Notes: a model not told the origin generated them from the sequence alone. DNA of 64,000 nt from Halostagnicola larsenii XH-48 (GCF_000517625.1 NZ_CP007059.1:1-64000); one strand, 5' to 3'; counted from the stretch's first letter, positions 43,079 to 53,117 are shown. Numbers and translations: made by a program.

Positions 43079-43921
43079 TCACTTCGAGGATTCGTCGGAC
43101 TCGGACGTTCTGTTTGGATCGTTGTTCGTCATCGGATCGGGTTGGGGTGCGATGACTTCGCCGTCACCCGGCTGTTCGGCGGCGTAGGAGAACTGCCCCT
43201 TGCCGTCGGGTGCTTCGCCCTCCGTCCACGGGTACCCCGGATCCGGCTGCGCTTCGCGTCTCGTCGAGATGAACGTGTAATTGACGTCCTGGTTCTCCTG
43301 TTCCTGCGGGAAGCTCGCGGGGACCGGCACGGGGTCGTCGAGCGTCTCGAGGGCCTCAAGCCACTGGTTCTGGTGCATGGTGTCCCGGGCGATGAGATAG
43401 GAGAGCATGTCTTTCATGCCCGGATCGTCGGTGTACTCCCAGAGCCGGGTTGCCAGGGTACGACCGGTCGCTTCGGCCATCACGTTCGCGTAGAGATCGC
43501 CGGCGAGGTTGCCCGAGGCGGCGATGTACCCGCCGGTGAAGGGAACGCCGTTGCTATCGACGGGCATCGCCGACTCGCCGGCTGAGAGGAACTGGCGCGG
43601 ATTCTGGCCGGTCATCGCCGCGGCGGTCGCTGCGGTGTCCTGGGTCTCCTCGCTCATTTCTTTGGGCGACCCGCGCAGATTCTTCGTGACGGCCGAGGCG
43701 AGCATCTCGATGTGCCCGAGCTCTTCGGCCGCGGTCTCCATCAGCAAGTTTCGGTATTCCTCGTACCCTTCGGGAAGGGCCCACGCCTGGAACATGTACT
43801 GCAATGCGACGCGCATCTCGCCTTCCTGCCCGCCGATCGCCTGCTGGAGGAGTTTCGCGAAGTGTGGATCTGGCTGTTCAACGGTAACCTCGTACTGGAG
43901 CTCTGGTTCTTGAAAGAACAT
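43079..43921 (-). CDS. Manganese catalase family protein
   Basis: 280 residues. Ferritin-like four-helix core with E-x2-H-I-E-M-L-A (A-A-E-E-L-G-H-I-E) and R-D-T-M-H-Q-N-Q-W ligand-type motifs, and G-G-Q-E-G-E-M-R-V-A near the N-terminus, consistent with the di-Mn site. It disproportionates hydrogen peroxide. The C-terminal tail is Pro/Asp-rich. It is on the same strand as tbp, 356 bp upstream, with no overlapping gene. A typical haloarchaeal stress enzyme. Confidence 0.9.
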   Translation of the reverse strand: MFFQEPELQYEVTVEQPDPHFAKLLQQAIGGQEGEMRVALQYMFQAWALPEGYEEYRNLLMETAAEELGHIEMLASAVTKNLRGSPKEMSEETQDTAATAAAMTGQNPRQFLSAGESAMPVDSNGVPFTGGYIAASGNLAGDLYANVMAEATGRTLATRLWEYTDDPGMKDMLSYLIARDTMHQNQWLEALETLDDPVPVPASFPQEQENQDVNYTFISTRREAQPDPGYPWTEGEAPDGKGQFSYAAEQPGDGEVIAPQPDPMTNNDPNRTSESDESSK

Positions 43922-44085
43922 CCACTGGCCCCTGCCACCAGCCAGCGAAATAAACCATTAGCGAGGGAGAGAGGGAGAGTCTCGAGAAGGTAGAAGAACG
44001 GACGAGAATAGCGTCAGGTTATCGATACGGTCACCGTCGTTGATAGCAAACGATTATACCGAAGCCAGTGGTCAGGCACCAGCGC

Positions 44086-44493
44086 ATGAGCGAAGGCTTC
44101 TGTCCGACATCGCGTCGTGCGTTCCTCGCGTCCGGTGCGATATCGACCGGCATACTGGCGAGCAGCACGAACACAATTGCCGAGACGAAATCGAACATCC
44201 CCTCCAACGAGACGGTGAAACGCGGCCTGATACGTGCGTATCAATTCATTGCTACTAGTACGTTCACCGTCGCCGACTCCGCACTCGAGTGGCGATCCGA
44301 GCGGTTCGAAGAGCCCCACCAAGCACGCGTGATCGCGTACGACCATGCACCGTCGTATCGCGCCCTCCTCCTGACCGATTCCGATGGGACTATCGAGGCC
44401 GGGGAATCGTTCGAATTCCGCGCTACGGATGGAAACTCCAGCACTGATGGCGACCGATTCGTCACTGTCGGATTCGAGAGGGTAAGCGGATAG
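44086..44493 (+). CDS. Tat-signal secreted protein of unknown function, 135 aa
   Basis: Start at 44086 (MSEGFCPTSRRAF). The S-R-R-A-F-L-A-S-G-A-I-S-T-G-I motif is a Tat signal. The mature part has no lipobox and no recognised domain; it has beta-strand-like character (F-E-F-R-A-T-D-G-N). Between Mn-catalase and UspA genes, in a stress-linked neighbourhood. Confidence 0.68.
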   Translation: MSEGFCPTSRRAFLASGAISTGILASSTNTIAETKSNIPSNETVKRGLIRAYQFIATSTFTVADSALEWRSERFEEPHQARVIAYDHAPSYRALLLTDSDGTIEAGESFEFRATDGNSSTDGDRFVTVGFERVSG

Positions 44494-44558
44494 TAGTCGG
44501 ACGCGATTGTGGCATTCGCGTGGGAGCCGTTTTTATATCTCCTCCCGGAATTACACCC

Positions 44559-44993
44559 ATGTCAGCACACGTTCTCGTCCCGGTCGATGACTCCGACCAG
44601 TCCGACGCCGCACTCGAGTTCGCACTGTCGGAATACCCTGATGCACGGCTCACGGCGTTACACGTGGTCGATCCCGCCGAAATTCGAGGTGGTGTTGCCC
44701 TCGAATCGTTCAGCCCCGAATCCTACGGGAACCTTCAGGATCAACAAGAGAACCGAGCGAAGCAAATCCTCGAAAGTGCAACGAGACGCGCAGAGCAACA
44801 CGAACGAACGATCGAGACGGTACAGATGGTCGGTACCGTCGTACATTCGATCGTCACGTATGCAGGAGCGCACGATATCGATCACATCGTAATCGGCAGT
44901 CACGGTCGGTCCGGACCGAGCCGAATTCTCCTCGGGAGCGTCGCCGAGAAAGTCACCCGACGGTCGCCAGTGCCAGTGACGATCGTTCGCTGA
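44559..44993 (+). CDS. Universal stress protein (UspA family), second paralogue
   Basis: 144 residues. Start at 44559 follows a TATA-like tttttatat by about 28 nt (44528-44536), fitting a leaderless message. Motifs V-L-V-P-V-D-D-S and G-S-H-G-R-S-G-P-S-R-I-L-L-G-S-V-A-E-K place it in the ATP-binding subclass, closely related to the UspA at 7688-8104. Confidence 0.92.
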   Translation: MSAHVLVPVDDSDQSDAALEFALSEYPDARLTALHVVDPAEIRGGVALESFSPESYGNLQDQQENRAKQILESATRRAEQHERTIETVQMVGTVVHSIVTYAGAHDIDHIVIGSHGRSGPSRILLGSVAEKVTRRSPVPVTIVR

Positions 44994-45169
44994 GAGAAGC
45001 ACTTCTGTCCCGCGTAGGAGTGTGACTCGATCACAGGCGAGACGATAGAATCGCTTCTCTAGGTCGTTCGAGAGCGACCCGTAATCGAATCCACGACCGC
45101 TGATCGAATCCGTTCGGAAACCGATCCTTGCAGTACTGCTATGTGCGATCAGGTTCGTGAAATAACACG

Positions 45170-47158
45170 ATGAACGGCTTCAACGAGGCGGTGAACGCCT
45201 CTATCGACGTCGAAGACCAGTTGTCGCGGTATTTGTGGTCCCTTTCGGAAGCGGAGTTCGCCGACGAACGCATCGAAAAACAGGCTATCGGCTCTCGAGC
45301 GGGGTTCGAGACTCGACGCGAACGCATCCAGGCCAGGTTCCTCGAGAGCATCGGCGGGCTCCCCGACCGAATGGACGATCCGTCGATCGAACTGCACGGT
45401 CGCACAGCGCGAGACGGCTACTCGATCGAACGGATCACGCTCGAGAGTCGTCCGAACATTCACGTGACGACGAACTGTTACGTTCCGGACGGCGACGGCC
45501 CGTTTCCGGGAATCGTCTTTCTCTGCGGCCACATCGACTCGCCGAAGAGCGATCTGCGCAATCAAAAAGCGTGTATCGAACTGGCGTTGAACGGCTTCGT
45601 CGTCCTTATCGTCGATCCCATCTCACAGGGCGAACGAACGCAGTACTTCGATCCCGAAACCGGAAAACCGGTCTTCGACGAGCGTAGCAGCGTGATTCCA
45701 CACTCACACGCGGGACAGAAGTGCTTCTACGCCGGAGCGAGCCTCGCACGATACATGATTCACGACGACCGGTGTGCGCTCGATTATCTCGCCGCCCGAC
45801 CGGATGTCGACGAAGAGAGAATCGGCGTCATCGGCGCTTCGGGCGGCGGCATTCAAACCCTCTTTCTCTCGATGGTCGACGACAGAATCGCCGCCGCAGC
45901 ACCGTGTTGTAGCGTCACGGAGCGTCGCGAGCAGCAAAAGACGGGGAAATGCATCGATGCCGAACAGCTCGTTTACGGGGCGATCGCTCGAGGGGTGAAC
46001 TATGACGATCTGCTCACAACGATCGCTCCGCGACCCGTCTGTATCGGTGCTGCAGTCTCCGATGAGCACTTCCCCATCGAAGGAGTCTACGAAACGGTCG
46101 ATCGCGCACGTGAGATCTACGGCTTCTACGACGCCACAGAGAACGTTCAGTTAGTCGTCGCCGACACGACGCACTGCCCCGTCTCCGACCTCCGAGACGG
46201 CGTATTTGCGTTTCTGTGCGATCACCTCACAGAGGACGAGTATGAACCCAAGAAGGGGCTCTCGACGCTCGAGAAGTCAGCCCTCGAGTGTACGCAGACT
46301 GGACACGTGATGACGGCTTACCCTGACGAACGAACGATCGACGACCTGATTCGTGAATACGTCGCGAACGCGCCGGCTGACGACAGCACGGAGTCCGTTG
46401 TCGGAGATAACGATGGAGACGCCGATCAGTTTCGGACCACACTCCTCGAGCGGTTCGACCTCGAGCGCGACGACTGTGACCTCTCTCCGCGCTACATCGA
46501 TCGGACCGTAACTGCGGGCCTCGAGATCGAACACGTCTGGTTCAGAACCGAACGTGATCCGGACATCGTCGTCACGGGACTGCTCGTTTCGGACCCCGAC
46601 TCGGACACGAGTTCACCAGCCGTCGTGCTGTACGAAGACGGGACTGAGGAACTTCCGGACCGAAGCGAAGAGGTGGCGTCTCTGGCCGAGGAGTACGGGA
46701 CGGTCTTCGTCTTCGATCCGCGCGGCATCGGCGCGGTTCAACATCGCCGGATTCCCGTTCACAGTTGGGTCGACGATTACGATGGCGTCTACGGAACCGA
46801 GTTCAAACTCGGCTACGACGCACTCATGCTAGAGTCCTCGCTTCTCGAGATGCGTGTGTTCGACGTGTGTCGCGCCGCCGAGTTCCTCCGGTCGGAGACG
46901 AACGCCACCAACGTCTCGTTCGTTGGGGACGGAATAGGCGCGTATCACGCGCTCTACGCCGCGGCTGCGACCGAGAACGTAGACCGGGTCGACGTATACG
47001 AGACGGTTCCCAGTTTCGCGACGCTCGCAACCGAGCAGGATGCAGACTTCCACCCGCAGCTTACTGCATTCGACGTTATCCGGTCGTGTGACATCCCGCA
47101 GGTGGAACGCGCACTCGAGCAACGAGAGGTAAAACGGTCCCAACCGCCCATCGAATAA
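45170..47158 (+). CDS. Tandem alpha/beta-hydrolase protein (first unit intact, second unit degenerate)
   Basis: 662 residues. The N-terminal unit has the acetylxylan-esterase/prolyl-oligopeptidase-type nucleophile elbow G-A-S-G-G-G (Ser224). Later acid/His candidates are V-S-D-E-H-F-P and T-T-H-C-P. The C-terminal unit has a matching strand and elbow but reads G-D-G-I-G-A (Asp587 in place of the nucleophile Ser), so it may be non-catalytic or use Asp. No signal peptide. It is followed after 9 nt by a DAACS symporter on the opposite strand. The substrate is unknown. Confidence 0.85.
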   Translation: MNGFNEAVNASIDVEDQLSRYLWSLSEAEFADERIEKQAIGSRAGFETRRERIQARFLESIGGLPDRMDDPSIELHGRTARDGYSIERITLESRPNIHVTTNCYVPDGDGPFPGIVFLCGHIDSPKSDLRNQKACIELALNGFVVLIVDPISQGERTQYFDPETGKPVFDERSSVIPHSHAGQKCFYAGASLARYMIHDDRCALDYLAARPDVDEERIGVIGASGGGIQTLFLSMVDDRIAAAAPCCSVTERREQQKTGKCIDAEQLVYGAIARGVNYDDLLTTIAPRPVCIGAAVSDEHFPIEGVYETVDRAREIYGFYDATENVQLVVADTTHCPVSDLRDGVFAFLCDHLTEDEYEPKKGLSTLEKSALECTQTGHVMTAYPDERTIDDLIREYVANAPADDSTESVVGDNDGDADQFRTTLLERFDLERDDCDLSPRYIDRTVTAGLEIEHVWFRTERDPDIVVTGLLVSDPDSDTSSPAVVLYEDGTEELPDRSEEVASLAEEYGTVFVFDPRGIGAVQHRRIPVHSWVDDYDGVYGTEFKLGYDALMLESSLLEMRVFDVCRAAEFLRSETNATNVSFVGDGIGAYHALYAAAATENVDRVDVYETVPSFATLATEQDADFHPQLTAFDVIRSCDIPQVERALEQREVKRSQPPIE

Positions 47159-47167
47159 TGTGTGCGT

Positions 47168-48490
47168 TCAGTCGTCGTTCGTCGCGCTAACGCTCTCCTC
47201 GCTGAGTTCGGCGGGCACATCAGCCCACACGCCGGATGTGAGATCGATCGCGTCGTTCCACTTCGCGACGACCGTCGTAACCGCCAGGTCACCGGCGATG
47301 TTGTTCATCGTCCGAAGGCGGTCGAGAAGCGGATCGATGCCCGCGATCATCCCGATCACCTCGAGCGGGAGTCCGACCTGAGTCAACACTGCGGCCATCA
47401 TGATCAGACTCGCGCTCGGAACACCCGCAGTGCCGACGCTCATGAGGAGCGCGGTCAGGAGGATACCGAGCTGTTCGAACAGCGTGAGCGAGACGCCAGC
47501 GATGTTCGCCGCGAAGATGGCAACGATGCCGAGGTACATCGCCGTTCCGTCCATGTTTACCGTGGCACCCAGCGGGAGCGAGAAGCCGTACACGCGCTCT
47601 TTAATCCGCAGGTTCTCGTCTGCGTCCGACATCGTGACGGGGAGCGTCGCGGTGGACGACCGGATACTGAGTGCCGTAATGAGCGCTTCTTTGATGCCAC
47701 GCAGGAAGTCCAGGGGTGAAACGCCGACCAGACCTCGAATAATCACCAGCAGGTAGACCAGCGCGATCTGGAGGGCGATAGCGAGCGCGAGCGTCATCGA
47801 GAGTGAGAGGTACGCCTCGATTGCTTGGACACCGACTTCTCCGAACAGCGCCGCCATCAGTGCGAACACGCCGAGGACGCCGAACTCCATGATTCCCCAG
47901 ACGACTTTGAACATCACCTCAGCGCCGGCCTCAGCGACGTTGAAGATGGTATCGATACCGTTTCGGACGGCCGAGTCAGGGTCGACCTCCGCTCGGACCA
48001 TCGTCATCCCAAGGCCGAAGATGAGCGTGAAGAAGATGATCGCGAGGATGTTCCCCTCCGCCATTGCAGCCATGGGGTTTTCTGGGACGATACTGAACAG
48101 CTGGTCCACCGGTGACGGCGTCTGTTCGGTCTGGACGTCCGTCTGCTCTAAAGTCATCCCCGTCCCGGGATTGATGAGATTACTCACGCCGAGTCCCATC
48201 CCGATAGCGACTGCCGTCGTACCGAGATACAGGAGGACGACCTGGCCGCCGACCTGTCCCAGGTTTTTCGGGGAGAGTTCCCGCGTCGCCATCAACAGCG
48301 TGAACACGATGATCGGAACGATGATCATCTCGAGCAATCGGACGAACAGATCACCGATTGGCTGCAGCTCCACCGCCGGTTGACCGACAGCAAGCCCGAC
48401 GAGAGAGCCGAGAACGAACGCGATCCCGATTCGGTAGACGATCGGGACCGAGCGATATTGTCGCCATCCAGATGTAAATACCGAGCCCAT
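47168..48490 (-). CDS. Dicarboxylate/amino acid:cation symporter (DAACS family, GltP-like)
   Basis: 440 residues, eight helices plus two hairpin loops. Signatures: S-S-T-A-T-L-P-V-T in HP1, N-M-D-G-T-A-M-Y in TM7 and V-G-T-A-G-V-P-S-A-S in HP2, then I-D-P-L-L-D-R in TM8. It couples uptake of glutamate, aspartate or C4-dicarboxylates to Na+ or H+. No regulator or partner gene is directly beside it. Confidence 0.93.
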   Translation of the reverse strand: MGSVFTSGWRQYRSVPIVYRIGIAFVLGSLVGLAVGQPAVELQPIGDLFVRLLEMIIVPIIVFTLLMATRELSPKNLGQVGGQVVLLYLGTTAVAIGMGLGVSNLINPGTGMTLEQTDVQTEQTPSPVDQLFSIVPENPMAAMAEGNILAIIFFTLIFGLGMTMVRAEVDPDSAVRNGIDTIFNVAEAGAEVMFKVVWGIMEFGVLGVFALMAALFGEVGVQAIEAYLSLSMTLALAIALQIALVYLLVIIRGLVGVSPLDFLRGIKEALITALSIRSSTATLPVTMSDADENLRIKERVYGFSLPLGATVNMDGTAMYLGIVAIFAANIAGVSLTLFEQLGILLTALLMSVGTAGVPSASLIMMAAVLTQVGLPLEVIGMIAGIDPLLDRLRTMNNIAGDLAVTTVVAKWNDAIDLTSGVWADVPAELSEESVSATNDD

Positions 48491-49108
48491 ATTCTAAATA
48501 CCAATCATTATTCAGTAGATAATAATACTTCCGATGATGACTCTAATATGTCTATTTCCACACTGTTATGAATACTAGTGATAAGTAGTGAGATCCGCAG
48601 CTAGACCAATATACTCGTGAAGTCGCTGGATGAATTTCGTAGATTTCCGTGATCAAAGTAATTCGTCAATAGTTTGATGTAGGGCGACTCGAGTAGGCGT
48701 ATCCGCTAATTCGTGATCAGCTCGGCCCACGAAGTAATGAGAACTCAACGGCGAGGGTTTCCATGGTACCTCTGTCGAGGTGGGAGTTTGAGACGGGTTC
48801 CCACCAATGATCTGGTCTACACAACCTACAGTTCCTATTGCTCCGATAGATTTGAATACGCGATTCTACTCACCAAGATACTCTCCCAGCACTTTCCCGA
48901 CATAGGTTTTTGACCGGCTACTCCAGTGGGTCGCCGACTGACTCGAAAGTGCCGCCGGGGAAGGGCACAGTTCCACGACGAGTTCATCGCATCGACGGTG
49001 ACGTACGCAGACGACCCGGTCACGCGTTTCTCGAGTGAGCCTGCAAACACATCCGGGTTCCGACCGACGCCAACCTCTATTGGCATCGCCGTGGCAACCT
49101 GACACGAC
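48491..49108. other. Intergenic, 618 bp, AT-rich, no gene supported
   Basis: Upstream of the DAACS gene (minus) and the alpha/beta hydrolase gene (plus). The stretch 48491-48720 is clearly AT-richer than its surroundings. Later parts return to high GC. No readable frame, RNA gene or repeat was found. Confidence 0.5.
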
Positions 49109-49945
49109 ATGGATTACGAGACGTGGTCCGAGAGCCAGGAGACGACGACCGTCACCGTCGATGAGCACGATCTCGAGGTCGCCTACTACGACGACGGCGA
49201 TGGTGAACCGGTACTGTTCTGTCACGGCATTCCGACCTCGTCGTTCCTCTGGCGTGACGTCGCACCGCAGTTGTCGGACGCGTACCGAGTGATCGTCCCG
49301 GACATGGTCGGGTACGGCAATTCGGCGATGCACGACGGCTTCGACCGTTCGATCCGGGCTCAGGAGGCGATGATCGACGGGCTGGTCGACGAACTGGGTC
49401 TCGCGGACCTCACGTTCGTCGGGCACGACCTCGGCGGTGGCGTCGGCCTACGCTACGCTGCTCACGAGCCGAACACGGTCGAGAACCTAGTCCTCTCGAA
49501 CGCCGTCTGCTACGACTCGTGGCCGATCGAAACGATCGTCGATCTTGGCCTCCCCTCGACCATCAACGAGATGAGCGTCGACGATGCTCAAGGGCTGCTC
49601 GAGGGAATCTTGCGTGATACCCGCTACGACGACCCGAGTGAAGAATTCGTCGAGGGGATGCTCGCGCCGTGGGACTCCCAAGCGGCGATCATCTCGCTTT
49701 CGCGCAATGCCATCGGTACCAACACGAGCCACACGACCGAGATCGATTCGACCGAGATTTCGGCTCGAACGCTCCTCTTGTGGGGTGGCGAGGACGAGTT
49801 CCAGCCGATCGAGTACGCCGAGCGGCTCGAAGGCGACATCTCTGACGCCGAACTCGTCGGGTTGGACGAGGCGAATCACTGGGTCATGGCCGACCGCCCC
49901 GACGCCTATGGTGATCGGCTCCGCGAATTTCTCGAAACGGCCTGA
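49109..49945 (+). CDS. Alpha/beta hydrolase with Asp nucleophile (epoxide hydrolase/haloalkane dehalogenase-like)
   Basis: 278 residues. Oxyanion-hole motif C-H-G-I-P-T-S; nucleophile elbow G-H-D-L-G-G, where Asp replaces the Ser of esterases, as in dehalogenases and epoxide hydrolases; W-G-G-E-D-E-F and E-A-N-H-W-V near the C-terminus for acid and His. The dehalogenase Trp beside the nucleophile is not seen (Leu here), so epoxide hydrolase or fluoroacetate-type dehalogenase are alternatives. Followed by a HAD dehalogenase gene after 161 bp on the same strand. Confidence 0.88.
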   Translation: MDYETWSESQETTTVTVDEHDLEVAYYDDGDGEPVLFCHGIPTSSFLWRDVAPQLSDAYRVIVPDMVGYGNSAMHDGFDRSIRAQEAMIDGLVDELGLADLTFVGHDLGGGVGLRYAAHEPNTVENLVLSNAVCYDSWPIETIVDLGLPSTINEMSVDDAQGLLEGILRDTRYDDPSEEFVEGMLAPWDSQAAIISLSRNAIGTNTSHTTEIDSTEISARTLLLWGGEDEFQPIEYAERLEGDISDAELVGLDEANHWVMADRPDAYGDRLREFLETA

Positions 49946-50106
49946 GTCAGGGTCTGGCGAGAAGACGGAAACGATGGACCAAGACACTCGAGCGACCGTT
50001 CATCGGCCGGGGCGTTCCCCGTCACGTTTTCAGGAGATGACGAGAGCGGCCGATCTCGCCATTACGCACACCAGAGACTATCACCGTAGTCGTCGTTGGA
50101 GGTATC

Positions 50107-50793
50107 ATGTCATTTGAGCCCGACCGCGTCACGACGGTTACATTCGACTCGTACAGTACGTTAGTCGACGTCGATGCGGCTGAAAAGGCGCTCACCAATC
50201 GCGTGGATGATCCCGATCCGATCTCGAAGCTGTGGCGTGCGCGGTCGCTAGAATACACGTTCGTCGCCAACCACATCGACGCGTATCAACCGTTCTACGA
50301 AATGAACCGCGACGCACTCCAGTACGCGCTAGACGCGCATGGCGAGACCCTTTCGACAGACGAGCGCGACGAGATTCTCGCCGTCTACCACGAACTCGAT
50401 GTCTTCGACGACGTGCGTGACGGGCTCGAACGCCTCCGGAATGCCGGCTACGACTGCTTCGTCGTTTCGAACGGGAACCCCGAAATGCTCGAGTCGATGG
50501 TGGCACACGCCGATATCGGTGCGTTCATCGAATCGACGATCAGCGCCCACGAGGTCCGGACGTTCAAACCCGACGCCGAACTCTACCGTCACGCCGCCGC
50601 TCGAACCGGAACGCCAATCGACGAAATCGCGCACGTGACCGCAGGATGGTTCGACGTTATGGGCGCCCAGCACGCCGGAATGCAGGGAGTTTGGGTCGAT
50701 CGGAAGGGGTCACCGTGGGAGCCGTTCGACGGCGAACCGGCGCTGACAATCGAGTCGTTCGACGAACTGATCGACGCAGTTGCTCACCCCTGA
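50107..50793 (+). CDS. HAD-family haloacid dehalogenase, type II
   Basis: 228 residues. Motif I F-D-S-Y-S-T-L-V-D-V holds the nucleophilic Asp; motif II S-N-G-N-P-E; motif III F-K-P-D-A-E-L-Y-R with its Lys; and a final G-W-F-D-V-M-G-A segment that matches the L-2-haloacid dehalogenase family. It removes halide from 2-haloalkanoic acids with inversion. Together with the Asp-nucleophile hydrolase upstream it may form a short dehalogenation path (inference). Alternatives: other type II HAD phosphatases. Confidence 0.88.
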   Translation: MSFEPDRVTTVTFDSYSTLVDVDAAEKALTNRVDDPDPISKLWRARSLEYTFVANHIDAYQPFYEMNRDALQYALDAHGETLSTDERDEILAVYHELDVFDDVRDGLERLRNAGYDCFVVSNGNPEMLESMVAHADIGAFIESTISAHEVRTFKPDAELYRHAAARTGTPIDEIAHVTAGWFDVMGAQHAGMQGVWVDRKGSPWEPFDGEPALTIESFDELIDAVAHP

Positions 50794-50912
50794 TACACTC
50801 GAGAACCATCTTCTCAAAGATTGAGCCGCTCTCGACTTCGATGTGAATCCATTTCCATCCCTGTTTCCCGATTAAGATACGTACTGGGTGCGGATTCTCC
50901 CGATAAGCAGAC

Positions 50913-53117
50913 TCACACCGGGATGAAGTCTGGATCAACGTCACGACGGCGATCCGTGTCTTCGAAGAACCGATTGAATCGATTATAGAGGTCGGTGCAT
51001 TTCCCGCTGTGTTCGTAACACAGGGTGTGGAAATCGGCGACGACCGCACAGTACCGTTTTGCTCTCGTCAGTGCGACGTTCAACCGTCGAGGGCCGTCTT
51101 TTTCTCTCCCGAGGAAGCCGATACTGCCGTGACTATTCGACCGAACCAACGAGATGATAATCGCCTCGCGCTCGCTGCCCTGGAACGAGTCGATCGTATC
51201 GACCGTTACTGCTCGTCCATTTTGAAGGTGATTCTGTAGTCGCTCTTCGATCGTCCGAACCTGTGCCGTGTAGGGTGTTATAACGCCGATTTCTTCCGGC
51301 GAAAGGTCATCGGTTAGTTCCTGAGCTAGATACGTCACAAGCCGGGCCTCAGTGTCGTTCGACCGCGAGTGATCGTCGACGTCGACGGATCCACCGACGT
51401 TGAACGCTTCCATCGGTTCGTCTCTCGAGGGGAGCGCCTCGACGGTCCGCCCGTTGCGCAGTTCCCGGTTGTAGAACGCGCTGTTCGAGAACGCCGCGAT
51501 GTCGCGGTTCATCCGATACTGCGTTTTCAATTGCATGCCGACGCCCTCGTACACACCACCATCCGCATACAGATGTTCGAACAGGGACATCCCGAGACTC
51601 GAGGCTGGCGGCTCTTCGGTCGTACTGAACGGCGGGAGCTGCTTGTGGTCACCGGCGAGGACGACTCGATCGGCTTTCACCAGTGGAATACACGAAGACG
51701 CACATGTCGCTTGCGTTGCCTCGTCGAGTACCAGTAGATCGAACGTTCCCGGAAGTTGAGCGACACTGTTGTTCGTACCGGCGACTACGTCTGGCAACTC
51801 GTCTGCGGACCCATATTGCCGAATGAGGTCGTTGAAACGCCTCGAACCGTTGAGTCGTTTGAGTGTGAATTCGTCGTTCTCGTATTGTGCATACGCGTGG
51901 AGCGAACTATCGTCCGGGTCGGTTTCCGTCGAGTCCCCCAGGACGATGTTGTCGACGGCCTGATTCGAGTCGGCGCAGACGAGAACGCGTTCGCCAGCCT
52001 CGACTGCCCGCCGGACGATCTCGATGAGCGTCCGCGTTTTTCCCGTTCCGGGTGGTCCGTGAATACAGAAGACGTCATCGGCCAGTAGCGCCAGTTCCGA
52101 AGCTACCTGCTGTTCCTGGTTGAGGTCGTCGTCGGCCTGCGTGCTCCGGGCCGCAGCCCCGCTCGTGAACGTAATCGACCGTTGGCCAGTTAGCACGTCC
52201 AGGAACAGATGGTCCTGCAGTTCGTTTACCGCCTCGAGTTCGCGATCGGTCGGGACCGTGTTCAACAAGAGCGAGACACCGAGGTCAGCGTCGTTCGACA
52301 GGTGGTGGCGAACGGTATTCGACGATTCGACCTCGCCCCAGTGGACGCTGACGGTGAACCGAAGTCCGCGGATGTTCTCGACGGTGGCCGGCAGTGGAAA
52401 TACGTCTCCATCGCCGTGAAGCAGAACCTCGTTTCCCTGATGAATTCCGAAGGTGTTCGGAACGTAGTACGCCCAGTCCTCGCGATCGTCCGACTCATCG
52501 GCTAGCGGTCGCGCTTCGAGTCTGAGCTGCTCGTCGTCGCGACCGTTGTACTCGACGTGCGGGATCGCATCGCCACCGTTGGTGTAGATTTCGCGGGCAG
52601 TACTGGACTGGGCTCGTTCGTAGGTCTCGTTCCGCGTCCCATCTCGCTCGCTTCTAACGTACTCCTCGAGGTCAGCACGGAAGCGCTCCGGATCGATCGT
52701 CTTCCGCGGTGGCTCGTTGTCGTCGACGGGTCGATCGTAGCTCTCCGAAAGGGACGATGGCTGGTAATCGGAGTGCCAGAATCGGATTCGGTGTGCTAAG
52801 TCGGTCGCTGCGAAATCAGAGAGGGTGATCGACCCGCGATTGCCTTCGTCTCGATACACGATGATTTCACCCCGGAGATCCGTGTCGGCGTAGCCGAGGT
52901 ACTCGCCAGTCGGTGTGGCGTCGTCCGTCCCGTGAAGCGGAATGGCGATGTATTCCTCGTCGTCAGGAAACTCGAGGTCGTGATGCTGCGCGAATTCGAC
53001 GATGGGCTTGACGGGGATTCGGTCTCCCGAGGGCTCGAGATCGCCCGGTTCGATCTCGTACTGGCGACCCCCTTCTGGGGTAAAGTTGGAAAGCGCGTGG
53101 TCGAAGAGGAGAGACAT
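50913..53117 (-). CDS. Superfamily 1 helicase/AAA ATPase (UPF1/DNA2-like)
   Basis: 734 residues from ATG 53117. The N-terminal 330 residues have no recognised domain. The helicase core has Walker A G-P-P-G-T-G-K-T-R-T, motif Ia/Ib, motif II L-L-V-L-D-E-A-T-Q-A, and motif VI N-V-A-L-T-R-A-K-R-Y near the C-terminus. This is a 5'-3' SF1B signature. Haloarchaeal homologues are usually called AAA domain-containing; a role in RNA or DNA repair is likely, with no defence-island neighbours here. C-terminal tail is acidic. Confidence 0.9.
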   Translation of the reverse strand: MSLLFDHALSNFTPEGGRQYEIEPGDLEPSGDRIPVKPIVEFAQHHDLEFPDDEEYIAIPLHGTDDATPTGEYLGYADTDLRGEIIVYRDEGNRGSITLSDFAATDLAHRIRFWHSDYQPSSLSESYDRPVDDNEPPRKTIDPERFRADLEEYVRSERDGTRNETYERAQSSTAREIYTNGGDAIPHVEYNGRDDEQLRLEARPLADESDDREDWAYYVPNTFGIHQGNEVLLHGDGDVFPLPATVENIRGLRFTVSVHWGEVESSNTVRHHLSNDADLGVSLLLNTVPTDRELEAVNELQDHLFLDVLTGQRSITFTSGAAARSTQADDDLNQEQQVASELALLADDVFCIHGPPGTGKTRTLIEIVRRAVEAGERVLVCADSNQAVDNIVLGDSTETDPDDSSLHAYAQYENDEFTLKRLNGSRRFNDLIRQYGSADELPDVVAGTNNSVAQLPGTFDLLVLDEATQATCASSCIPLVKADRVVLAGDHKQLPPFSTTEEPPASSLGMSLFEHLYADGGVYEGVGMQLKTQYRMNRDIAAFSNSAFYNRELRNGRTVEALPSRDEPMEAFNVGGSVDVDDHSRSNDTEARLVTYLAQELTDDLSPEEIGVITPYTAQVRTIEERLQNHLQNGRAVTVDTIDSFQGSEREAIIISLVRSNSHGSIGFLGREKDGPRRLNVALTRAKRYCAVVADFHTLCYEHSGKCTDLYNRFNRFFEDTDRRRDVDPDFIPV

